This document shows positions 1 to 6,163 of a stretch of 8,453 bases of DNA, in pieces; the stretch's first letter is position 1, and the number at the start of each line of letters is the position of its first letter. This stretch comes from an uncultured Lachnospiraceae bacterium (GTDB taxonomy: Bacteria > Bacillota > Clostridia > Lachnospirales > Lachnospiraceae). Below the pieces are notes generated by a model, which was given only the letters and a program-made list of their open reading frames with translations, was not told where the DNA came from and made no database searches. The translations under genes were made by a program, and so were the position numbers. Location: contig CALYVE010000061.1 of assembly GCA_945492935.1 (NCBI GenBank), positions 1-8,453 of the forward strand, given 5' to 3'.

Positions 1-305
1 ATAGATGTGAAGCCTGCTTTGATACACTTGTAGCAACCTTCATATGAACCATGATCTAAATGTAATGCAACAGGAACAGTAATTCCAAGTTCCTCATCCA
101 TAGCCTTAACCATAGCTGCAACAGTCTTGTAACCTGTCATATACTTACCTGCACCCTCAGATACACCAAGAATAACCGGTGAGTTGAGTTCCTGAGCAGT
201 TAAAAGAATTGACTTTGTCCACTCAAGATTGTTAATGTTGAACTGACCTACTGCATACTTGCCTGCCTTTGCCTTCTGCAACATCTCTGTAGCTGAAACT
301 AACAT
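1..305 (-). CDS. fba: Class II fructose-bisphosphate aldolase, N-terminal part (runs off window)
   Basis: This is the first 101 codons of a class II (zinc-dependent) fructose-1,6-bisphosphate aldolase, the cytoplasmic glycolytic enzyme that reversibly splits FBP into DHAP and glyceraldehyde-3-phosphate. The start MLVSATEMLQKAKAGKYAVG followed by QFNINNLEW is the usual beginning of the family. The segment VPVALHLDHG (residues 77-86) carries the catalytic aspartate (D84) and the first zinc-ligand histidine (H85). The remaining zinc and phosphate-binding residues lie beyond the window edge, so the gene is cut by the window rather than visibly broken. The ATG at 305 is preceded by GGAGG with an 8-nt spacing. 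The gene follows uvrA but has its own good promoter in the 113-bp gap. A tagatose-bisphosphate aldolase of the same fold cannot be fully excluded from this fragment. Confidence 0.93.
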   Translation of the reverse strand, partial: MLVSATEMLQKAKAGKYAVGQFNINNLEWTKSILLTAQELNSPVILGVSEGAGKYMTGYKTVAAMVKAMDEELGITVPVALHLDHGSYEGCYKCIKAGFTS

Positions 306-344
306 TTGAATTTCCTCCGTAAAACTTATTATTGTATGTCTCAA

Positions 345-369
345 ATAATTACATAGACCACGTAATTAT
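345..369 (-). repeat. 8-bp inverted repeat in the aldolase leader
   Basis: ATAATTAC (345-352) and GTAATTAT (362-369) are perfect reverse complements around a 9-nt spacer. The dyad lies about 8 to 32 nt downstream of the predicted start of transcription. It could be a repressor operator or a 5'-leader hairpin. The stem is AT-rich and has no U tract, so it is not a convincing terminator. Confidence 0.45.
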
Positions 370-383
370 GAACATTCACAAAC

Positions 384-412
384 ATTATACATATCACTTT
401 TAAAAAAGTAAA
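384..412 (-). promoter_or_regulatory. Sigma-A type promoter of the aldolase gene
   Basis: On the minus strand TTTACT (412-407) and a perfect TATAAT (389-384) are separated by 17 bp. The -35 box matches the vegetative consensus at 4 of 6 positions. It starts within 7 bp of the uvrA stop codon. Transcription would start near 377, giving a leader of about 72 nt before the aldolase ATG. A strong separate promoter suits a highly expressed glycolytic gene behind a repair operon. Confidence 0.7.
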
Positions 413-418
413 GGTATT

Positions 419-3247
419 TTATTTTTTAAGGTATTTCTTAAGATATTCTCCCGTGTGCGACTTCTTGCATTTGACAATTTCCTCAGGTGTTCCTGAAGCA
501 ATGACCGTACCACCGCCTTCTCCTCCTTCCGGGCCGATATCAATAATATAATCTGCAGTCTTTATTACATCCAGATTGTGCTCTATAACGACAACGGTAT
601 TACCTCCTTCAGACAGTCTCTGAAGAATCTCGACCAAACGATGAACATCTGCAAAATGAAGGCCTGTTGTCGGCTCATCTAATACATAAATTGTCCGTCC
701 TGTACTTCTTCGTGAAAGTTCAGTCGCAAGCTTAATACGCTGTGCCTCCCCACCGGAAAGTGTTGTTGACGGTTGTCCAAGCTTAATATATCCGAGTCCT
801 ACTTCCTGCAGAGTAATGATCTTACGCATAACTGACGGTACACTTGCAAAGAATTCACAAGCCTCGTCTACTGTCATGTCTAACACATCATAAATACTCT
901 TGCCCTTATATTTGACTTCCAGTGTTTCACGTGTATAACGTTTGCCTGCGCATACTTCACACGGAACATACACATCTGCAAGAAAATGCATCTCAATCTT
1001 GATTATACCATCACCCTTACAGGCCTCACATCGACCACCCGGCACATTAAATGAGAATCTGCCCTTGTTGTAGCCCATCGCCTTCGCATCCTTTGTCTGC
1101 GCAAACAAATCGCGAATCAAATCAAACACGCCTGTATAAGTTGCGGGATTCGAACGCGGAGAACGTCCAATCGGAGACTGATCAATATTAATTATCTTAT
1201 CCAACTGTTCCAGACCCTCTATGCGGTCGTGTTTACCCGGCTTAATCTTCGCACGGTTTAGTTCACGGGCAAGTCTCTTATACAAAATCTCATTCACAAG
1301 TGAGCTCTTTCCGGAACCCGAAACGCCTGTAACTGCTGTCATTACACCGAGCGGAAACTCGACATTAATATTCTTGAGGTTGTTCTCTCGCGCACCAATG
1401 ACCTTTATGTAACCCGTTGGTTGCTTACGAGTAAGAGGAACCGGTATGGATTTTCTGCCCGAAAGATATGCTCCTGTAATTGATTCTTTGCATGCCATTA
1501 TTTCCTTGGCAGTTCCTTGTACAACAACCTCGCCGCCTTGAGAACCGGCTCCCGGTCCGATATCAACAATATGATCAGCCGCAAGCATGGTATCCTCATC
1601 ATGTTCAACAACAAGCAGTGTATTTCCAAGATCACGAAGCTTTTTGAGCGCCTGAATGAGCTTGTCATTATCACGCTGATGCAAACCGATACTTGGCTCG
1701 TCTAATATATATGCAACACCAATCAGTCCTGAGCCAATCTGTGTAGCAAGACGAATACGCTGTGCTTCACCACCGGAAAGTGTTCCTGTTGAACGGGCAA
1801 GTGACAAATAATCAAGACCTACATTAATCAAAAATCCGATTCGTGCCTTTATTTCCTTGAGAATCTGTGCGCCGATTACCTCCTGCCGTTCTGTAAGCTC
1901 CATGGAATTCATGAATTCATTCAGCTTAACAATTGACATGACTGTCATATCATAAATATTGATACCGCCAACTGTTACTGCCAACGATTCAGGCTTTAAG
2001 CGTTTGCCCCCGCAAACTTCACAGGCAACCGTCGTCATATATTCCTCATAGCCTTCCCGAACACTTTCTGAGGACTCTTTGTATCGGCGTTGAACATTTT
2101 TTATCAAGCCTTCATATTCAACATAATATTCGCCACTTCCTCTTGCGCTCTGATAATTCACACGTATTCGGTTGCCGTTTGTACCATACAAAATTATATT
2201 TTTGGCTTTATCATCCAAATCGCAAAATGGCGTATCAAGTGAAAAACCGTAGGCATCCGCAAGTGCCTCCAGACATGCATGCGTATAGCTTTTCTTATCA
2301 CCGCTTGATTGCCATCCAATCACAGAAATCGCTCCTTGATTCAGAGACAACTTCGTGTCAGGAATCATCAAATCGACATCAAATTCTCTCTGAAAACCAA
2401 GACCTGTACAGCACGGACATGCGCCAAACGGATTGTTGAACGAAAAGCTGCGTGGTTCTATTTCATCAATGCTGATACCACAATCCGGACACGAAAAACT
2501 ATCTGAAAACCGCAATGTCTCTCCGCCAATAACATCAACCTTCAAGAGTCCCTCTGCCATCTTGAGCACCGTCTCAATAGACTCTGCAAGTCTTCGTTCC
2601 ATTCCTTCTTTTACCGCAAGTCGATCTACAACAATATCAATATTATGTTTCTTGTTCTTATCAAGGACAATCTCTTCCGACAATTCATACATACTGTCAT
2701 CTACAATGGCGCGAACAAAGCCGCTACGCTTCGCCTGTGCAAAAACCTTTGTATGTTCACCCTTACGCCCACGAACAACCGGGGCTAACAGCTGGAACTT
2801 CGTACCAACCGGCAGTTTCATCAATTCGTCCGTCATCTGGTCGACCGTCTGACGTGCAATCTCCTTGCCACATTTCGGACAATGCGGAACACCAATACGA
2901 GCATATAACAGACGAAGATAATCATAAATCTCTGTAACAGTTCCAACTGTCGATCGAGGATTACGATTTGTAGACTTCTGATCAATTGAAATCGATGGCG
3001 AAAGCCCTTCTATCTTATCAACATCCGGTTTGTCGGCAAGTCCCAAAAACTGTCTTGCATAAGAAGACAGGGATTCCATATATTTCCTCTGACCTTCTGC
3101 ATAAATTGTATCAAAGGCCAAAGACGACTTACCCGAACCGGAAAGTCCGGTGAGTACAACAAACTGGTCTCTCGGAATCTTGATGTTGATATTTTTCAGA
3201 TTGTGCTCTCTCGCACCTTGAATTGTTATATACTTGTGCTCACTCAT
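419..3247 (-). CDS. uvrA: Excinuclease ABC subunit A (UvrA)
   Basis: UvrA is the dimeric ABC ATPase that finds bulky DNA lesions and loads UvrB in nucleotide excision repair. At 942 residues it is full length for the family. Both nucleotide-binding modules are intact. Walker A motifs are GLSGSGKSS (34-42) and GVSGSGKSS (641-649). LSGGEAQR signatures lie at 490-497 and 830-837. Walker B motifs are ILDEPS (D516/E517) and VLDEPT (D857/E858). Zinc-binding pairs are C253/C256 with C277/C280 and C740/C743 with C763/C766. An extra site is likely from C123/C126 and C409/C412, as in Bacillus-type UvrA. The ATG at 3247 has GGAGA 7 nt upstream. The gene begins 27 bp after the preceding small gene, so it is probably co-transcribed with uvrB. 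No convincing terminator follows before the aldolase promoter. Confidence 0.98.
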   Translation of the reverse strand: MSEHKYITIQGAREHNLKNINIKIPRDQFVVLTGLSGSGKSSLAFDTIYAEGQRKYMESLSSYARQFLGLADKPDVDKIEGLSPSISIDQKSTNRNPRSTVGTVTEIYDYLRLLYARIGVPHCPKCGKEIARQTVDQMTDELMKLPVGTKFQLLAPVVRGRKGEHTKVFAQAKRSGFVRAIVDDSMYELSEEIVLDKNKKHNIDIVVDRLAVKEGMERRLAESIETVLKMAEGLLKVDVIGGETLRFSDSFSCPDCGISIDEIEPRSFSFNNPFGACPCCTGLGFQREFDVDLMIPDTKLSLNQGAISVIGWQSSGDKKSYTHACLEALADAYGFSLDTPFCDLDDKAKNIILYGTNGNRIRVNYQSARGSGEYYVEYEGLIKNVQRRYKESSESVREGYEEYMTTVACEVCGGKRLKPESLAVTVGGINIYDMTVMSIVKLNEFMNSMELTERQEVIGAQILKEIKARIGFLINVGLDYLSLARSTGTLSGGEAQRIRLATQIGSGLIGVAYILDEPSIGLHQRDNDKLIQALKKLRDLGNTLLVVEHDEDTMLAADHIVDIGPGAGSQGGEVVVQGTAKEIMACKESITGAYLSGRKSIPVPLTRKQPTGYIKVIGARENNLKNINVEFPLGVMTAVTGVSGSGKSSLVNEILYKRLARELNRAKIKPGKHDRIEGLEQLDKIINIDQSPIGRSPRSNPATYTGVFDLIRDLFAQTKDAKAMGYNKGRFSFNVPGGRCEACKGDGIIKIEMHFLADVYVPCEVCAGKRYTRETLEVKYKGKSIYDVLDMTVDEACEFFASVPSVMRKIITLQEVGLGYIKLGQPSTTLSGGEAQRIKLATELSRRSTGRTIYVLDEPTTGLHFADVHRLVEILQRLSEGGNTVVVIEHNLDVIKTADYIIDIGPEGGEGGGTVIASGTPEEIVKCKKSHTGEYLKKYLKK

Positions 3248-3274
3248 TGATATTTCTCCAAATACTACGAAATT

Positions 3275-3556
3275 TTACTCTTGCGTTTTTTTGATCGTAT
3301 TTTTAACGGTTTCCCTTACATTCTCTAACATTGTTTCAAAATCAATTTTTTGTTTCTTGTTAAGAATTGCAAGCGTAGCCGCAACTCCAGCAAAAAATAT
3401 AAACATTGCAGTAATAACGCAAATTTTGTGTTTCTTTTTTCTTGCAGTCTCCTCTTCGCAGAAGATCAATTCTTCCTCCTCCAATACCTCTTCTACATCT
3501 TCCATAGGAATATCTCTTCTCATAGAAATCTCCGCAACTAAATCTTCTCTTAACAT
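3275..3556 (-). CDS. Small single-span membrane protein between uvrB and uvrA, function unknown
   Basis: I do not recognise this 93-residue protein as a named family. Residues 1-31 (MLREDLVAEISMRRDIPMED, then VEEVLEEEELI) are predicted helical and very acidic. Their spacing resembles the first helix, turn and second helix of HU/IHF proteins, but the beta arm that grips DNA is missing. A basic stretch (RKKKHK, 39-44) precedes one hydrophobic segment at about 46-65. A second basic patch (KKQK) and an amphipathic tail (about 71-93) follow. There is no signal-peptidase motif, so the hydrophobic segment probably stays in the membrane. The ATG at 3556 is chosen over an in-frame GTG at 3574 because the Shine-Dalgarno sequence lies inside those extra codons. 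It sits 78 bp after uvrB and 27 bp before uvrA, which implies co-expression with the repair genes but proves no role in repair. Confidence 0.8.
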   Translation of the reverse strand: MLREDLVAEISMRRDIPMEDVEEVLEEEELIFCEEETARKKKHKICVITAMFIFFAGVAATLAILNKKQKIDFETMLENVRETVKNTIKKTQE

Positions 3557-3563
3557 AATAATT

Positions 3564-3571
3564 ACCTCCTT
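3564..3571 (-). promoter_or_regulatory. Strong Shine-Dalgarno that fixes the start of the 93-residue gene
   Basis: Minus-strand AAGGAGGT is a near-perfect match to the 16S anti-SD and ends 7 nt before the ATG at 3556. It overlaps the first codons of the longer GTG-start reading, so that longer reading is very unlikely. Confidence 0.88.
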
Positions 3572-3589
3572 CACGTTATTTCAAATCAT

Positions 3590-3609
3590 CCTGCATCCTT
3601 CGATGCAAG
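3590..3609 (-). other. 8-bp hairpin in the uvrB/small-gene gap
   Basis: The minus strand reads CTTGCATC-GAAG-GATGCAGG, which can form an 8-bp stem (one G-T wobble) closed by a GAAG tetraloop. No T run follows, so it is not a typical intrinsic terminator. It may be an RNA stability or processing element between uvrB and the downstream genes. Confidence 0.4.
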
Positions 3610-3634
3610 CATATCACTATTAGTATACATCATT

Positions 3635-5635
3635 TTAGTTGTCATAATCACGCAATTTGATTTTTAGATTTTTTAATTCATCACGAACTTCTGCTGCCAG
3701 TTCAAAGTTAAGCTCTGCTGCCGCCTTATTCATGCGTTTTGTAAGGCGATTAATCTCGTCCTGTAGCTCCTTCTTCGTCATAGACTCCGCATCCTTCGCA
3801 AGCTGACGACCCTTCTTCGGCTCATTTTTGTCCTCGCCATCCACATTCATTGAAATAACATCACGAATTTCCTTCTTAATACTCTGCGGTGTAATACCAT
3901 GGGCTTTGTTGTAGGCATCCTGAATCTCTCTTCTGCGGTTTGTTTCCTGAATTGCCTTTCTCATGGAATCTGTCATATTGTCGGCATACATAATAACACG
4001 ACCGTCTACATTACGTGCAGCACGACCGATTGTCTGCACAAGCGATGTCTCTGAACGCAGAAAACCCTCCTTGTCAGCATCCAGAATCGCAACCAAAGTA
4101 ACCTCCGGCAAATCCAAACCCTCTCGCAAAAGATTGATACCAACCAAAACATCAAATATTCCCAAACGAAGATCACGAACAATCTCCAGTCGCTCTAACG
4201 TATCAATGTCAGAATGCAAATACTTGACTTTTATATCAAGCTGCCGCATATAATCCGTCAAATCCTCGGCCATGCGTTTTGTGAGCGTTGTCACAAGAAC
4301 CTTATTGCCCTTCTCTGTCTCCTTTCGAACCTCAGCAACAAGATCATCCACCTGTCCTTCCACCGGTCGCACATCAACCGAAGGATCCAAAAGACCTGTC
4401 GGTCGGATAATCTGCTCCACACGGTTTTCCTCATGCTCACGCTCATAGTCAGATGGTGTTGCCGAAACAAACATAATCTTATCCAATCGTTCCTCAAACT
4501 CTCCAAAATTAAGAGGACGATTATCAAGCGCCGATGGCAGACGGAATCCAAAATCAACAAGTGTCTGCTTACGCGAACGGTCACCCGCATACATACCGCG
4601 AACCTGTGGTAACGTAATATGTGACTCATCAACAATCATAAGATAATCATCATCAAAAAACTTCAGCAGTGTATTCGGTGTTGCACCCGGCTCAAGTCCT
4701 GCCAAAATACGCGAATAATTCTCAATGCCGGAGCAAAAGCCTGTTTCGCGAAGCATCTCTATATCAAATTCTGTTCGCTCTGATATGCGCTGTGCCTCAA
4801 GCAGCTTGTCATTCGCCTTAAAGTAAGCTACTCTCTCATCAAGCTCACGCTTGATCTCTTCAATGGAAGACTCAAGCTTGTCAGGAGCAACGACATAATG
4901 TGATGCAGGAAAGATACATGCAAAGGAAAGACTGCGCTTTATCTCACCTGTCAGAGGATCAAACTCAACGATTCGGTCTATTTCGTCTCCAAAGAATTCG
5001 ATACGAATACCATCCTCAAAGGTTGAAACCGGTAAGATATCAAGCACATCCCCCTTCACACGGAATGTACCTCTCTGAAAATCCATGTCATTACGCGTAT
5101 ATTGAATATCGACGAGCTGATGAATCACTTCATCCCGATCCTTCTGCATCCCCGGACGAAGACCTAACATCATCGCCTTGTACACCTCCGGATCACCCAA
5201 ACCATAAATACAGGAAACCGACGCAACAACAACCACATCCTTACGCTCGATTAATGCTGATGTTGCACTGTGTCGCATCTTATCTATCTCATCGTTTACA
5301 GAAGAATCCTTGGCAATATATGTGTCTGTAGACGGAACATATGCCTCCGGCTGATAGTAATCATAATAGCTCACAAAATATTCAACCGCATTCTCAGGAA
5401 AAAATTCCTTCATTTCAGAGTATAGCTGTGCAGCAAGCGTCTTGTTATGCGCAATAATAATCGTAGGCTTGTTAAGGCTTGCAATGACATTAGCCATTGT
5501 AAATGTCTTACCGGAACCGGTAACACCAAGCAAGGTCTGCATCTTCTTGCCCTCCCGGAAGCCATCCACAAGGGAAGCAATCGCCTCCGGCTGGTCGCCT
5601 GTCGGTTGAAACGGACTGTGTAATTTAAATTCCAT
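3635..5635 (-). CDS. uvrB: Excinuclease ABC subunit B (UvrB)
   Basis: UvrB is the cytoplasmic helicase-like subunit that UvrA loads at DNA lesions; it verifies damage and recruits the UvrC nuclease. The 666 residues are full length. Visible features include the Walker A motif GVTGSGKT (37-44) and the tyrosine-rich beta-hairpin that clamps one DNA strand (about 88-111, YDYYQPEAYVP). Also present are the DESH Walker B motif (336-339), SATP (391-394), and motif VI QTIGRAAR (534-541). A C-terminal UVR coiled-coil motif (about 625-660) contacts UvrC/UvrA. The ATG at 5635 is preferred over an adjacent in-frame TTG because GAAGGTGA ends 6 nt before the ATG. The gene lies 43 bp after a small membrane protein gene and upstream of uvrA. 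uvrC is not in the window, which is common in Firmicutes. Confidence 0.98.
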   Translation of the reverse strand: MEFKLHSPFQPTGDQPEAIASLVDGFREGKKMQTLLGVTGSGKTFTMANVIASLNKPTIIIAHNKTLAAQLYSEMKEFFPENAVEYFVSYYDYYQPEAYVPSTDTYIAKDSSVNDEIDKMRHSATSALIERKDVVVVASVSCIYGLGDPEVYKAMMLGLRPGMQKDRDEVIHQLVDIQYTRNDMDFQRGTFRVKGDVLDILPVSTFEDGIRIEFFGDEIDRIVEFDPLTGEIKRSLSFACIFPASHYVVAPDKLESSIEEIKRELDERVAYFKANDKLLEAQRISERTEFDIEMLRETGFCSGIENYSRILAGLEPGATPNTLLKFFDDDYLMIVDESHITLPQVRGMYAGDRSRKQTLVDFGFRLPSALDNRPLNFGEFEERLDKIMFVSATPSDYEREHEENRVEQIIRPTGLLDPSVDVRPVEGQVDDLVAEVRKETEKGNKVLVTTLTKRMAEDLTDYMRQLDIKVKYLHSDIDTLERLEIVRDLRLGIFDVLVGINLLREGLDLPEVTLVAILDADKEGFLRSETSLVQTIGRAARNVDGRVIMYADNMTDSMRKAIQETNRRREIQDAYNKAHGITPQSIKKEIRDVISMNVDGEDKNEPKKGRQLAKDAESMTKKELQDEINRLTKRMNKAAAELNFELAAEVRDELKNLKIKLRDYDN

Positions 5636-5641
5636 CAAGAA

Positions 5642-5649
5642 TCACCTTC
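5642..5649 (-). promoter_or_regulatory. Ribosome binding site deciding the uvrB start
   Basis: Minus-strand GAAGGTGA ends 6 nt before the ATG at 5635 but only 3 nt before the in-frame TTG at 5638. The spacing favours the ATG. Confidence 0.7.
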
Positions 5650-5678
5650 TCTCATATCGAATGTGTCCATAAGGTATG

Positions 5679-6059
5679 TTATCTATTCTCCATAATCTTA
5701 CTGACAATATAGTCTCCAATCAATACAAAAAGCATTACAGGCACGCCAACAACTAATATCATGGCACCCAGGATGCCGTCAAAGCCTTCCTTCGCATTAT
5801 GAAAATCAAAATATGCTATCACGGCGGCCACTCCACCAAGCAAAACATCCGTCACGCCGAATATCCAGTATGGTGATATGTCACTTTTCTTCCAAGCAAA
5901 TAGAGTGGTAACGCCAAAGCAGACAAAGCAGACAGCACTGAGCGTAATCCCATATAAAAGCACCATAGCCGTCAAATCATTTATCTTCATATGCCAGACA
6001 CCCCATAAAATGAGTGTCGTTATAAAGCATGTAATTGTAGCAATTAATCTTTTTTTCAT
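5679..6059 (-). CDS. Four-helix integral membrane protein, function unknown
   Basis: I do not recognise this 126-residue protein. It is mostly hydrophobic, with four likely membrane helices at about 4-23, 30-55, 63-85 and 95-119. Short polar links join them: a basic start (MKKR), the WKKSD loop (56-60) and the FDFHNAKEGFD loop (84-94). The first helix could be mistaken for a signal peptide, but no cleavage motif is evident. No catalytic motif is visible. The ATG at 6059 is chosen over a TTG two codons upstream because AAGGAG (6072-6067) lies 7 nt before the ATG. It is the first gene after a promoter region with an SOS-box-like operator and ends 43 bp before uvrB, so it is probably the lead gene of the uvrBA transcript. 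Any link to DNA repair is inferred from position alone. Confidence 0.8.
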   Translation of the reverse strand: MKKRLIATITCFITTLILWGVWHMKINDLTAMVLLYGITLSAVCFVCFGVTTLFAWKKSDISPYWIFGVTDVLLGGVAAVIAYFDFHNAKEGFDGILGAMILVVGVPVMLFVLIGDYIVSKIMENR

Positions 6060-6083
6060 AAACAATCTCCTTAATCAGAAAGA

Positions 6084-6112
6084 AAGTCCGAACCGGAAAA
6101 CGATTCAGACTT
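6084..6112 (-). terminator. Likely intrinsic terminator of the GH13 gene, or an operator dyad
   Basis: The minus strand reads AAGTCTGAATCG, a 5-nt loop (TTTTC), then CGGTTCGGACTT. This forms a 12-bp stem with two wobble pairs. A moderately U-rich tail (TTTCTTTCT) begins in the last stem bases. It lies about 50 nt after the GH13 stop codon, which fits a factor-independent terminator, although the U tract is interrupted. It also directly abuts a candidate -10 box (6113-6118), so an operator role is possible. Confidence 0.5.
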
Positions 6113-6141
6113 ATCATACCATACTATAATTCAATTGTACA
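6113..6141 (-). promoter_or_regulatory. Candidate promoter for the small membrane gene-uvrB-uvrA operon
   Basis: TGTACA (6141-6136, 4 of 6 to the -35 consensus) and TATGAT (6118-6113, 5 of 6) are separated by 17 bp. The -10 box carries an extended TGG just upstream. Transcription would begin near 6106, inside the hairpin sequence, so this RNA would not contain the whole stem. An overlapping alternative is TTGGTT (6152-6147) with TATAGT (6128-6123) and an 18-bp spacer. Its -35 box overlaps the LexA-box-like site. Confidence 0.5.
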
Positions 6142-6149
6142 GAGAAAAC

Positions 6150-6163
6150 CAAACATTTGTTCT
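6150..6163 (-). promoter_or_regulatory. LexA (SOS) box-like operator upstream of the uvrBA operon
   Basis: The minus strand reads AGAACAAATGTTTG. The Gram-positive LexA box is, as I recall it, CGAAC-RNRY-GTTYG/C; this sequence differs from it only at the outermost first base. The core is GAAC-N4-GTTT. It overlaps the stop codon of the GH13 gene and the -35 box of one candidate promoter, and lies 8 bp upstream of the other. uvrB and uvrA are classical SOS genes in Firmicutes, which supports the call. The lexA gene itself is not in the window. Confidence 0.65.

Noticed and set aside
397..410. ACTTTT-AA-AAAAGT palindrome as a uvrA terminator
   Set aside because: It is all AT except the ends, leaves no room for a loop, and lies inside the aldolase promoter spacer.
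3234..3623. A 129-codon plus-strand frame opposite the 93-residue small gene
   Set aside because: The minus-strand gene has an excellent ribosome binding site and operon spacing. The plus-strand frame is serine/isoleucine-rich shadow sequence without a start signal.
3622..3627. TATACT -10-like hexamer just after the uvrB stop, as a promoter for the small gene and uvrA
   Set aside because: No acceptable -35 hexamer is found 16-18 bp upstream, so an internal promoter is not supported.
4900..5331. A 143-codon plus-strand frame opposite uvrB, and similar frames opposite uvrA
   Set aside because: They lie entirely within strongly conserved minus-strand genes and show no family features or start signals.
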